A DNA stretch of 64,000 nucleotides from Tropicimonas sp. IMCC34011 (lineage in GTDB: Bacteria; Pseudomonadota; Alphaproteobacteria; Rhodobacterales; Rhodobacteraceae). This document shows positions 36,279-43,928 of this stretch, piece after piece. The notes beneath the pieces are model-generated. The model was given only the letters and a program-made list of their open reading frames with translations. It did not search any database and was not told where the DNA came from. A program made the position numbers and the translations under genes. How positions within the stretch are numbered: the first letter of the stretch is position 1; each line of letters opens with the position of its first letter. The DNA is taken from positions 186,001 to 250,000 of the forward strand of contig NZ_QMEJ01000003.1 of assembly GCF_003390865.1 (NCBI RefSeq), read 5' to 3'.

Positions 36279-36421
36279 GGCGTGACCTCCCCCCGAATTC
36301 GCGGCCCGCTCCGCCGCTACTCCCTTTGAAAATGCGCGCCATGATTTTTGAGTCAAGCTTCCACCTTCAAGTTTCATGGAAGGTTCACACGAGGGCGTAA
36401 ACGTCGGGTAAATGATCGCGG

Positions 36422-37930
36422 TCAGCCGTCCAGGCCGCGGCCCATCGCGATCACCGCTGCGGCGGCCATCGCGGCCCCGCCCCGCCTGCCTCGCAGCGTG
36501 ATGAAGTCGCAGCCCCTCGGCCGGGCCGCGAGCTCCGCCTTGCTTTCCGCGGCTCCGACGAACCCGGCCGGAAAGGCCAGGATGACGGCGGGCCGCGGCG
36601 CCCCTGAATCCAGCGCTTCGAGCAGCTTGAAGAGCGCCACCGGATCACTGCCGATGGCGACCACGGCGCCGCCGAGTTGGTCCGGCACTATGCCGGTTCG
36701 GGTCTGGGCCGTCGGAAGGCCGGCGCGGATCCCGGCCGCCACCATCTCGCAATCGCAGAAGACAGGCGCTTGGTCCGTCATCGCCGCTCTGCCCTGGGTC
36801 GCCGCACCGCCCGAGAAGGCGAGCCGGTCAGCCACTTCCGCCATGCCGCAAGCCTCGATCAGACGCACGACCACGGCCTGCATGTCGGCTCCGAAGTGTT
36901 CCAGGCGCGCCTCCGACCGTATCGCGGAAAAGCTCTTCGCCCGGATCGTCGCCGGATCGGTATCGTAGCGCCCGGCCACGCCCTCGGCGGGCCCCGGAAT
37001 GGGCGCCGGCCGGTCGATGGCGGTCTGCAGGGCCGTCTCATGGCCCAGACCGAGGATGCTCGCCTCCTCCCGAAGGGCCTTCCGCGGTAGCTCGGCGCGC
37101 TCTTCCAGCATGCGCGCCAGCCGCCCTTCGAGATCCAGCCGCGCGAATCCGCGCGAGAGAGCGGCGACCTGCGCCGCATCGAGGGGCCTGCCCGTCAGCG
37201 CAGGCACCTTCACCATGGATGGGTAGATTTCCACGAAAACAGGAGCGAGATCCTCGCCCGCGCCGTTCGTCTTTCCCGAAATACCCCCGCCGGAGGCTCC
37301 CGCGGCCTCGGATAGCTCCCCCGCCAGCACCTCCTCGAACGGCCAGACGAGGGCGCCCATCTCCAGCCGGATACGCTCGAGCGCGGCGATTCCCGTCAGG
37401 GTCTGCCCGCCGACGGAGCCGATACCGTTCAGCTTCCAGACCTCCTGAGACCCGGTCGCGCGCGCCTCGGCGTGACGCAGGCGCGGCAACGGCCCGGCTT
37501 TCGGGCGTGTTCGCGGCAGCCCGTCCACATCGCGCTTGAGCCCGTTGCCCCAGAACGGCCCGTCTCCCTCGAATGCGCCGTTCAGACGCGCGGCGAAATC
37601 GAAGCGGTCGTTCGCGTTCGCGGGGCCGTCGGTCAGGCCTGCGGCGATGGCGGACCAGACGCCGCGCCAGTCCCCGCCGAACGGGGCCGCGAACCCTTCG
37701 GGGTAGCCGAGCGCGAAATCGAATCCCGCGAGGACGCGTCGGCCAGCGCGCCGTTCCTCCGCGATCATGGCGAGGATCCGGTCCGTCGCCTCCGCCCGCG
37801 TTGCGGGGTTCTCCAGCTCCGGCCGGACCTCGCCCGCTCTCAGGCGGGCGATCCAGATGCTGTCAGGCCCGGTACGAGGCTGCGCGGCAGCGGACCAGTC
37901 GACCATGAGGTAGGCGCCGAAGACCTGCAC
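36422..37930 (-). CDS. RNase H-like (DUF429-type) domain fused to a divergent CobH-like domain
   Basis: A 502-residue two-domain protein. Residues 1-320 resemble DUF429-type RNase H folds: VDWSA with Asp11, GFDFALGYP with Asp71, VWPFE near 196, VEIYPS with Glu234. Residues 321-502 follow precorrin-8X methylmutase CobH/CbiC (DPATIRAKSFSAIR, CDCEMV, VVAIGSDPVALF, GFVGAAESK, RGRRGG). The catalytic His43 of CobH (context RMVHACG) is Glu359 here (RLIEACGM), and about 25 residues before VVAIG are missing, so mutase activity is doubtful. GTG 37930 was chosen for GGGAGAG 7 bases upstream; TTG 37960 would overlap the preceding stop. No other cobalamin gene is in the window. Confidence 0.82.
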   Translation of the reverse strand: MQVFGAYLMVDWSAAAQPRTGPDSIWIARLRAGEVRPELENPATRAEATDRILAMIAEERRAGRRVLAGFDFALGYPEGFAAPFGGDWRGVWSAIAAGLTDGPANANDRFDFAARLNGAFEGDGPFWGNGLKRDVDGLPRTRPKAGPLPRLRHAEARATGSQEVWKLNGIGSVGGQTLTGIAALERIRLEMGALVWPFEEVLAGELSEAAGASGGGISGKTNGAGEDLAPVFVEIYPSMVKVPALTGRPLDAAQVAALSRGFARLDLEGRLARMLEERAELPRKALREEASILGLGHETALQTAIDRPAPIPGPAEGVAGRYDTDPATIRAKSFSAIRSEARLEHFGADMQAVVVRLIEACGMAEVADRLAFSGGAATQGRAAMTDQAPVFCDCEMVAAGIRAGLPTAQTRTGIVPDQLGGAVVAIGSDPVALFKLLEALDSGAPRPAVILAFPAGFVGAAESKAELAARPRGCDFITLRGRRGGAAMAAAAVIAMGRGLDG

Positions 37931-37956
37931 CGTGCCGGCTCTCCCGCCGGTCCGGC

Positions 37957-38187
37957 TCAAGCGCCCCGGTTGTCGGCGGTCTCCCTGGCTTCCTCGGCCT
38001 CCTCGGCGCGCCGCGCCTTCACTTCCCGCCAGACACCCCAGGCGAAGAGCGCGATCGCGATCCCGATGGCCGCGCCAGCGATCCAGTGGTCATGCCCGGC
38101 GGACGTTTCGGCGATATGCCCCGGATGGGCCCCGGCGGCGGTCGGCAGAAGGAGGGCGGCGGGAAGTGCGAGTGTCGTGCGAATCAT
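37957..38187 (-). CDS. Small His-rich membrane protein, possibly DUF6732
   Basis: Protein of 76 residues: signal-like segment to about residue 19, then HPGH and HDH motifs in the short exposed part, one membrane helix (about 36-53, IAGAAIGIAIALFAWGVW) and a Glu/Arg-rich cytoplasmic tail. AHPGH after a signal peptide recalls nickel/cobalt HupE-type proteins, but only one helix is present. It resembles the small Rhodobacterales family DUF6732 as I remember it. It lies 26 bases upstream of the CobH-like fusion on the same strand, which hints at a shared metal or corrinoid theme. Function unknown. Confidence 0.68.
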   Translation of the reverse strand: MIRTTLALPAALLLPTAAGAHPGHIAETSAGHDHWIAGAAIGIAIALFAWGVWREVKARRAEEAEEARETADNRGA

Positions 38188-38483
38188 GGCATCCTCTTGG
38201 AGCGAAGCCGCGGCGACGGGGGAGGTGTCACGCGTGCGCGCGGCGGGCCCGCCGATCTAACGACAAGTCCGTCGCGGTCGCAAACGGCTTCGTCCCCGTT
38301 CGGGCAGGCCTGCATGGATTAACTACCGTCATCGGCGCACTTGCCCAGACATTGCCCGATTGCGAGCATCAAAAGGTCCGGGGTGACGTAGAGACAGGGG
38401 GCGTAGCTGCTAAGGCTTCCCTCGGTGCCGCGTCGTTATAGCCCCCACCCAGTGCGCGGCGCCGAGGACTTCCCTCCGGGACG
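38188..38483 (-). other. 296-base intergenic region with hairpin
   Basis: Lies upstream of the small His-rich gene and downstream of hspQ (both minus). A long hairpin frame GGGGGC (38397-38402) / GCCCCC (38441-38446) encloses 38 bases. On the minus strand the interior and beyond reads AGGGAAGCC, GCAGCTACGCCCCCTGT, which vaguely echoes cobalamin-riboswitch core words, but the B12 box GCCACTG is absent. No small gene with a ribosome site was seen. Confidence 0.4.
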
Positions 38484-38810
38484 TCAGTTCAGCTGGAAGT
38501 GCAGCGGATAGATCCCGTCCTCGAGGTCCCCGAAGAGCTCGGGCAGGTCGGGATGGTCGACGGGTTCGCCGGAATTGTCCGGCTCCAGATTCTGCTCCGA
38601 GACATAGGCCACGTAGTAGCTCTGATCGTTCTCAGCGAGCAGGTGGTAGAAGGGCTGTTCCTTCTTCGGACGGTTGTCCTCGGGAATCGAGTCGTACCAG
38701 TCCTCGGTGTTCGAGAATTCGGGGTCCACGTCGAAGACCACACCGCGGAAAGGATGCTTGCGATGCCGGACGATCTGCCCGAGATGATATTTCGCGCGGC
38801 TGTGTTCCAT
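38484..38810 (-). CDS. hspQ: Heat shock protein HspQ
   Basis: Small protein of 108 residues that modulates Lon/DnaA degradation in E. coli. The family text is unmistakable: AKYHLGQIVRHRKHPFRGVVFDVDPEFSNTEDWYDSIP, QPFYHLLAEN, YVAYVSEQNL, HFQLN end. ATG 38810 (MEHSRAKYH) with AGAAGGG upstream is the start; the frame is open further but not conserved. A 20-bp AT-rich inverted repeat sits 32-51 bases before the start and probably controls it. HspQ is heat-induced in E. coli; no clear RpoH promoter was found here. Confidence 0.95.
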   Translation of the reverse strand: MEHSRAKYHLGQIVRHRKHPFRGVVFDVDPEFSNTEDWYDSIPEDNRPKKEQPFYHLLAENDQSYYVAYVSEQNLEPDNSGEPVDHPDLPELFGDLEDGIYPLHFQLN

Positions 38811-38841
38811 CGTGCCCTTCTGCACCGGTTGCTGTTGATGT

Positions 38842-38861
38842 TTATTAAACCGGTTCAATAA
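38842..38861. promoter_or_regulatory. 20-bp inverted repeat upstream of hspQ, probable operator
   Basis: TTATTAAACCGGTTCAATAA reads the same on both strands except for one A/C pair (38847/38856). Its centre is AACCGGTT. It stands out as AT-rich in a GC-rich genome and lies 32-51 bases before the hspQ start codon, where a repressor or the promoter itself would be expected. The regulator is unknown. Confidence 0.7.
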
Positions 38862-39030
38862 TTCGACCACGTTTGGCGGCCGAAAACAATGTGCTTGCGC
38901 GGTTCGACGCGCGACCGTCAAAATCGTGAGCGAGCAGGGCGTTCCAAAGTGCGATGTTTGGCGCTAAGCTCACCGGCAATCACAAACGGACGATGCCCGT
39001 CCAACGAGGCGGGCCAACGAGCGGGCAGAC

Positions 39031-39615
39031 ATGAAACTTCTTCCGATGCTGACGATACTCGCAGCGCTCGTCCTGACGGGCTGCGCTGGCGACAAGACAC
39101 CACCGAGCCGGCTGGACAACGCCTGTGCAATCGTCGCCGAGCGCCCCGCCTACCTGAGGGCCATGCGTGCGACGCAGCGCAAATGGGGCGTTCCGGTCTA
39201 TGTCCAGATGGCCGTGATCCACCAGGAAAGCAAGTTCGACGGCGATGCCCGGACGCCCTACCAGTGGGCGCTCGGCGTGATCCCGATGGGACGGCAAAGC
39301 TCGGCCTACGGCTACAGCCAGGCGCTGGACGGAACGTGGGACGAGTACCGCGAAGAGGAGCGGCGGCGTCGGGCCAAGCGCGACAAGATCCAGGACGCGA
39401 CGGACTTCATGGGCTGGTACATGAACAAGACCGTGCAGCGGAACGGCATCCCCCTGACCGACGCGCGCAACCAGTATCTCGCCTACCACGAGGGCCATTC
39501 GGGCTTCCGCCGCGGGACCTACAACAGCAAGGGCTGGCTCGTGGGCGTAGCGGACAAGGTCCAGTCCCGCGCCTACATGTATCGCGGTCAGCTCGCCTCC
39601 TGCGGCAAGCTCTGA
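39031..39615 (+). CDS. Lytic transglycosylase lipoprotein (SLT domain)
   Basis: Lipoprotein of 194 residues; the lipobox LTGC places the lipidated Cys at position 18. The SLT fold follows: AVIHQESKFDGDA with catalytic Glu66, the AYGYSQALDGTWDEY stretch near 100, and NQYLAYHEGHSGFRRG near 155. It cleaves peptidoglycan to anhydro-muropeptides, anchored in the membrane facing the periplasm. A basic insert (EEERRRRAKRDKIQD, near 112) lies in the middle of the domain. Related to small SLT lipoproteins of Rhodobacterales and MltE-like enzymes. Single gene, facing map. Confidence 0.9.
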   Translation: MKLLPMLTILAALVLTGCAGDKTPPSRLDNACAIVAERPAYLRAMRATQRKWGVPVYVQMAVIHQESKFDGDARTPYQWALGVIPMGRQSSAYGYSQALDGTWDEYREEERRRRAKRDKIQDATDFMGWYMNKTVQRNGIPLTDARNQYLAYHEGHSGFRRGTYNSKGWLVGVADKVQSRAYMYRGQLASCGKL

Positions 39616-39629
39616 TCCGGTGAATGCAC

Positions 39630-39651
39630 GCGGCTGCCCTTGGGCGGCCGC
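39630..39651. terminator. Hairpin between convergent SLT lipoprotein and map genes
   Basis: GCGGCTGCCC (39630-39639) pairs with GGGCGGCCGC (39642-39651) with one G-T wobble and a 2-base spacer. No T tract. Terminator role is inferred from its place 15 bases after the stop codon. Confidence 0.45.
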
Positions 39652-39693
39652 ATCGCTCTTCGGCTCGTCCCGGCGCGGGGGCCGGAGGCCGCG

Positions 39694-40506
39694 TCAGGCG
39701 GGCCGGGTCGGATGAAAGAGGCCGCCGGGCGAGAGGGTGAAGATCTCCGCGCCGTCCGACGTAATCCCGATGGAATGCTCGAACTGCGCCGACAGGGACT
39801 TGTCCCGCGTCACCGCGGTCCAGTCGTCCGCCAGAACCTTGGTTTCCGGGCGGCCGAGGTTCACCATCGGCTCGATCGTGAAGAACATGCCTTCCTCGAG
39901 CACGGGACCGACGCCGGCTCGCCCGTAATGCAGCACGTTCGGCGGGGCGTGGAACACGCGGCCGAGGCCGTGGCCGCAGAAGTCGCGAACCACGGACATG
40001 CGATGCCCCTCGACGAAGGTCTGGATCGCGTGACCGATATCGCCGAAGGTATTGCCTGGCCGTGCCGCTTCGATCCCGATCATCAGCGCATCATGGGTGA
40101 TCTGGATCAGCCGCTCCGCCTTCCGGGACAGCTTGCCCGCGACGTACATCCGGCTCGTGTCGCCATACCAGCCGTCCACGATCACGGTCACGTCGACGTT
40201 CAGGATATCCCCGTCCTTCAGCTTTTTGTCGCCCGGAATGCCGTGACAGACGACATGGTTGAGCGAAATGCAGGAGGCGTGCTGATAGCCCTTGTAGCCG
40301 ATCGTGGCCGAGGTCGCTCCGGCGTCCTCGATCATGCCGCGGATCGCGTCGTCGATGGCACCGGTGGTCTGGCCCGGTTCGATCATCGGGGCGATGCGGT
40401 CGAGGATGTCGGCGGCAAGGCGACCGGCCGCATGCATCCCGGCGAAATCCTCTGGCGCGTAAAGGCGGATGCCGTCCTTCGTCAGTGTCGTGCGGAGATC
40501 GTCCAC
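39694..40506 (-). CDS. map: Methionine aminopeptidase, type I
   Basis: Removes the N-terminal Met from nascent proteins; 270 residues. Metal-ligand set and motifs: CISLNHVVCHGIP near 92, DILNVDVTVIVDGWYGDTSRMY near 111 (two Asp), DFCGHGLGRVFHAPPNV near 178 (His), EEGMFFTIEPMVN near 212 (Glu), and SAQFEHSIGIT near 248 (Glu). Complete and canonical for the bacterial type. It lies 78 bases downstream of sfsA on the same strand, and the two may share a promoter. Confidence 0.96.
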   Translation of the reverse strand: MDDLRTTLTKDGIRLYAPEDFAGMHAAGRLAADILDRIAPMIEPGQTTGAIDDAIRGMIEDAGATSATIGYKGYQHASCISLNHVVCHGIPGDKKLKDGDILNVDVTVIVDGWYGDTSRMYVAGKLSRKAERLIQITHDALMIGIEAARPGNTFGDIGHAIQTFVEGHRMSVVRDFCGHGLGRVFHAPPNVLHYGRAGVGPVLEEGMFFTIEPMVNLGRPETKVLADDWTAVTRDKSLSAQFEHSIGITSDGAEIFTLSPGGLFHPTRPA

Positions 40507-40584
40507 GCCGGGCCTCGTCGGTGCTGATTGGTCGGTGGCAAGATAAGGCCGCGGTCCGCAGATTGCCAGCCGACAGCGCAGGCC

Positions 40585-41292
40585 TCAGCGCTCGACGGGG
40601 AGGGCGGGGCCGAACTCGACCCCTTCGGGGGTGATCGCCGTGCCATGGCAGAGCATCTCCACCCCCGCATCGCGCGCCCGGTCGAACGCGGCGCCGTAGC
40701 CGGGATCTATGTCCCGGGCGAGGGCCATGGCGTCGCAATCCGTTCGCTGCACGATGTAGAGCATCACGGCGCGGGCGCCCGCCCTGGCAAGGGCCGCAAG
40801 CTCGTCCAGATGCCGGGCGCCCCGCGCCGTGACGCAGTCTGGAAACTCCGCCAGCGTTCCGTCCCGCGAGAGGTGCACGTTCTTCACCTCCACCCACGCG
40901 TCCGGCAGGCCCGGCTCGGACAGCAGGAAGTCGATCCGGCTCTTCTCCCCGGTCCGGACTTCGGGCCGCACCCCCGTATAGGCGGCAAGCGCTGGAACGG
41001 CTCCGGCCATCAGGGCTTCCTTCGCCACACGGTTCGGCACGGCGGTGTCGATCCCGGCCCAGTGCCCGCCTGGAAGCTCGACGAGGCGCCAGCCGTGGGA
41101 CAGTTTCGCCGCGGGGTTTCGGTTCGGCTCCAGCCAGACGCGCATCCCTTCGCCCGCAAGCCCGGTCATCGCGCCCGGATTGGGACAGTGGGCTGTGATC
41201 ACCTCCCCCGTCTCCTCGAGGCGCACGTCCGCGAGGAAGCGCTTGTAGCGGCGGATCAGGCGGGCGGGGACGAGGGGGCTTTGAAAGCGCAT
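40585..41292 (-). CDS. sfsA: DNA/RNA nuclease SfsA
   Basis: Protein of 235 residues from the SfsA family, named for sugar fermentation stimulation in E. coli and later described as a nuclease-like protein. Typical text: N-terminal KRFLADVRLEETGEVITAHCPNPGAM, WAGIDTAVPNRVA, the nuclease-like core ARTGEK/RIDFLL and WVEVKNVHLSRDGTLAEFPD, then TARGARHLDELAAL. ATG 41292 (MRFQSPLVPARL) is the family start. Divergent from the CinA-N gene, upstream of map. Confidence 0.94.
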   Translation of the reverse strand: MRFQSPLVPARLIRRYKRFLADVRLEETGEVITAHCPNPGAMTGLAGEGMRVWLEPNRNPAAKLSHGWRLVELPGGHWAGIDTAVPNRVAKEALMAGAVPALAAYTGVRPEVRTGEKSRIDFLLSEPGLPDAWVEVKNVHLSRDGTLAEFPDCVTARGARHLDELAALARAGARAVMLYIVQRTDCDAMALARDIDPGYGAAFDRARDAGVEMLCHGTAITPEGVEFGPALPVER

Positions 41293-41360
41293 GATGCGCG
41301 CCCTATACCTCTGCGGGGCCGACACGCCAATCGGCGCCAGACCAAGAGGGAGCTTTCGTC

Positions 41361-42092
41361 ATGGCCAATCCGCGCGCTGCAATGCTGGTCATCGGGGACG
41401 AAATCCTCTCCGGCCGGACCCGCGATTCGAACATGCACCATCTCGCAGGGGAGTTGACCGCCCGCGGGATCGATCTTGTCGAGGCACGCACGGTGCCTGA
41501 CGTGCACGACACGATCCGCGACTCCGTCCGCGCGCTGTCGGACGCCCATGACATCGTCTTCACCTCGGGCGGCATCGGTCCGACCCATGACGACATCACC
41601 GCCGATGCCGTGGCCGATGCGTTCGGCGCGGCGATCGACGTGCGCGAGGATGCCCGTGCGATCCTCGCGGCCCATTACGACGCGCGGGGGACCGAGCTGA
41701 ACGAGGCGCGTCTGCGGATGGCCCGCATCCCGGACGGCGCCGCGCTGATCGAGAACCCCGTCTCCGCCGCGCCCGGCTTCATCCTGCGCAATGTTCACGT
41801 GATGGCCGGCGTCCCTGCCATCTTCCAGGCGATGCTCGCCTCGGTCCTGCCCGGCCTGACGGGCGGTGCGCCGCTGATGTCCCAGTCCCTGCGGATCTAT
41901 CGCGGCGAGGGGGATATCGCCGGGCCCTTGCGGAAGATGGCGACGGAACATCCGGATCTCTCCTTCGGCTCGTATCCCTTTCAGAAGGACGGCGTGCACG
42001 GCGCGCAGGTCGTCGTGCGCGGAACCGATGCGGGACAGATCGCCGATGCGATGACGTGGCTGTCCGATACGTTCGGCGGCGACACCGAATGA
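41361..42092 (+). CDS. CinA N-terminal (molybdopterin-binding) domain protein
   Basis: Protein of 243 residues with the MoaB/Mog-like fold of competence/damage-inducible protein CinA: AMLVIGDEILSGRTRDSNM, VPDVHDTIRDSVRALSD, FTSGGIGPTHDDITADAVADAFG, and VMAGVPAIFQAML. The C-terminal nicotinamide-nucleotide deamidase domain of full CinA is absent, as in many alphaproteobacteria; a COG1058 pyrophosphatase role (ADP-ribose, FAD or CoA) has been shown for some relatives. AGGGAG precedes the ATG. Its stop overlaps the acetyltransferase start (ATGA). Confidence 0.92.
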   Translation: MANPRAAMLVIGDEILSGRTRDSNMHHLAGELTARGIDLVEARTVPDVHDTIRDSVRALSDAHDIVFTSGGIGPTHDDITADAVADAFGAAIDVREDARAILAAHYDARGTELNEARLRMARIPDGAALIENPVSAAPGFILRNVHVMAGVPAIFQAMLASVLPGLTGGAPLMSQSLRIYRGEGDIAGPLRKMATEHPDLSFGSYPFQKDGVHGAQVVVRGTDAGQIADAMTWLSDTFGGDTE

Positions 42093-42808
42093 ACACGGGT
42101 GCCCTCTGGCGCGCGGCGGCGGCGACCTGGCCTCCCGCCCGGGTGCTGGAGGTCGAGGGCTGGCAGGTGGCGGACGGGCAGGGCGGCGGCAAGCGGGTCT
42201 CTTCGGCGCGGCCCCTCGCCCCCGGTGCCGTGCCGGAGCTTGCCGCGATGGAGCGTGCACAGGGCGCGCTCGGACAGAGGCCCCTCGTGCAGGTGAGGGA
42301 CGGAGAGGATGCGCTCGATGCCGTGCTGGAGGCTGCCGGTTACTCGGTCGTGGACCCGACGCGCCTTCTCGTTGCCGATGTCGCGGCGCTGCCGACGGAC
42401 GGCGAGCCGGACGGGCGTTACATCATCGAAGATGCGCCGCTGCCGCGCCAGCGCGAGATCTGGGCCGACGGCGGGATAGGAGCGGCGCGCCTTGCCGTCA
42501 TGGCCCGCGCCGCCTCTCCCCGTGCCAGCCTGATGGGGCGGGTGGAGGACGACGTGGCCGGCACAGCCCACATCGCCGCCGCCGAGGGCATCGCCGTGGT
42601 TCATGCACTGGAAGTCGCTCACGAGTATCGCCGTCGCGGTGTCGCCGCACAGATCATGGAAGCCGCCGCGATCTGGGCCGAGGAGCAGGGGGCCGAACGG
42701 CTCGCCGTCCTCGTCACCTGTGCCAACGGCCCGGCGAATGCGCTCTACGAGGGGCTCGGGATGACCGAAGCGGGGCATTATCACTACCGGATCAAGCCAG
42801 CGGCCTGA
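42089..42808 (+). CDS. GNAT-family N-acetyltransferase
   Basis: Protein of 239 residues. The acetyl-CoA loop is in ALEVAHEYRRRGVAAQIMEAAAIWA near 183, followed by ANALYEGLGMTEAGHYHYR, both standard GNAT signatures. The N-terminal half (about 1-130) is not clearly GNAT and may be a degenerate second copy or a substrate domain. Coupled to the CinA-N gene by a 4-base overlap. The substrate is unknown. A possible microprotein frame with its own ribosome site begins 29 bases after its stop. Confidence 0.87.
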   Translation: MNTGALWRAAAATWPPARVLEVEGWQVADGQGGGKRVSSARPLAPGAVPELAAMERAQGALGQRPLVQVRDGEDALDAVLEAAGYSVVDPTRLLVADVAALPTDGEPDGRYIIEDAPLPRQREIWADGGIGAARLAVMARAASPRASLMGRVEDDVAGTAHIAAAEGIAVVHALEVAHEYRRRGVAAQIMEAAAIWAEEQGAERLAVLVTCANGPANALYEGLGMTEAGHYHYRIKPAA

Positions 42809-42837
42809 CCCCGGCCAGCTGCTTGGGGGAGGAGCTC

Positions 42838-42888
42838 ATGACCCACATCGCCGCGCTGCTCCGCGCCGCTCTCCGGACGGACGTCTAG
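42838..42888 (+). CDS. Possible 16-residue microprotein
   Basis: A short frame encoding MTHIAALLRAALRTDV is preceded by GGGGGAGGAGCTC, one of the best Shine-Dalgarno sequences in the window, 5 bases from the ATG. Its TAG stop shares the palindrome CTAG with the stop of convergent pcaB, the same arrangement seen at two firm gene pairs here (5915 and 52337). The peptide would form a short amphipathic helix. It follows the acetyltransferase in the same direction. It may also be chance; no homologue is known to me. Confidence 0.35.
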   Translation: MTHIAALLRAALRTDV

Positions 42889-43928
42889 GCGGGCGTCGCG
42901 CCCTCCGCGAGCCGGGTGGCGACTGCGAGGGCCCGCGCGCTCGCCTGTGCGAGGCCGGGTAGCACCATCCATTCGAGCGCCCAGGCGCTTCCGGAGCGCT
43001 CCTGCTCGTGACGAAGCGCGTGATGAAGTGCGGGAAGCTGCGTCGCGGCGTAGCCCGCCAGGGTGATCAGGAGTTCCGCATCCACCGGGTTTCGCTTGTG
43101 CGGCATGCCGGAGGAGGCTCCGCCGCCGGGCAGCGCGATGTCCGAGATTCCCTGCTGCGCCATCAGGCAGATATCCGTGCCGATCTTGCCGCAGCTTCCC
43201 GCGATCATGGACAGAAGCCCGCCATACTCGGCGATCCCGTCCCGCTCGGTATGCCAGCAGGGCCCGCCCGCGAGGCCGAGGGCGTCCGCGACATGCCGGG
43301 CCATCGTCTCCGCATCCGGTTCCAGCTCCTGACGATCGCCGACGACGCCGCCGACCTGGACGATCTCGACCCTCGGGCGAAGATCCGCAAGCCGCGCGCG
43401 ATGGCGGGCAAACGGCTGGGCCCAGGCCGCGATCCGGTGCCCCGCCCGGATCGGGATCGCCGCCTGCATCCGTGTCCGTCCCATGATTTCGGCCTCACCG
43501 AACCGGTCCGCGAGGCCTGAAAGGGCGGCGTCCAGCTCGCAAAGGCGCTGGTCCAGCAAAACCGACATGTCCTTCAGCGTGAGGGCGAGGGCGCTGTCCA
43601 TCACGTCCTGCGAGGTCGCGCCCCGATGCACGCCATCCTCCGCGGAGCCGGCAGCCTCCCTCAAAGCGCGGGTAAGGGCAGGCACGGGCACGCCGTCCAG
43701 CGCGACGCCCTCGCGGATCGCCGCGACATCCGGCGTCCAGCTCTCCACCGCCGCCGCCGCACGCTCCGCCACATCGGGGGACACGCGTCCGCAGGCGCCG
43801 AGCGCACGGGACCAGGCGGCCTCGAAGGCCAGCATGTGCGACATCTGCCGCTCGCCGGACCAGATCTCCGCCGACGCCGCATCGCCGAAGAAGCTGCCGA
43901 GCCAAGGATGGCCGAAGATCTCGCTCAC
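42885..43928 (-). CDS. pcaB: 3-carboxy-cis,cis-muconate cycloisomerase
   Basis: Protocatechuate-branch enzyme of about 347 residues, in the fumarase/aspartase superfamily. Domain marks: GVHRGATSQDVMDSA near 100, MGRTRMQAAIPIRAGHR near 150, and the loop signature SSGMPHKRNPVDAE near 265 with the catalytic Ser. It is shorter than the ~450-residue PcaB of pseudomonads but like those of roseobacters. The GTG start at 43928 overlaps the pcaD stop; the frame is open upstream within pcaD but those residues are not conserved. Last gene of the coupled pca operon. Confidence 0.92.
   Translation of the reverse strand: MSEIFGHPWLGSFFGDAASAEIWSGERQMSHMLAFEAAWSRALGACGRVSPDVAERAAAAVESWTPDVAAIREGVALDGVPVPALTRALREAAGSAEDGVHRGATSQDVMDSALALTLKDMSVLLDQRLCELDAALSGLADRFGEAEIMGRTRMQAAIPIRAGHRIAAWAQPFARHRARLADLRPRVEIVQVGGVVGDRQELEPDAETMARHVADALGLAGGPCWHTERDGIAEYGGLLSMIAGSCGKIGTDICLMAQQGISDIALPGGGASSGMPHKRNPVDAELLITLAGYAATQLPALHHALRHEQERSGSAWALEWMVLPGLAQASARALAVATRLAEGATPA

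Noticed and set aside
36328-36356. Sigma-70 promoter for the 116-residue protein gene (TTGACT-N17-ATTTTC on the minus strand)
   Set aside because: The -10 element is weak; reported only within the gene entry.
38397-38446. Signal recognition particle RNA or other stable RNA, because of GGGGGC...GCCCCCACCC ends
   Set aside because: The enclosed segment is only 50 bases and lacks the GGAAGGAAGCAGC tetraloop region.
38380-38450. Cobalamin riboswitch on the minus strand upstream of the His-rich protein and CobH-like fusion
   Set aside because: Only scattered core-like words are present; the B12 box GCCACTG and the GGTG-AATCC arm are missing. Kept only as a weak finding.
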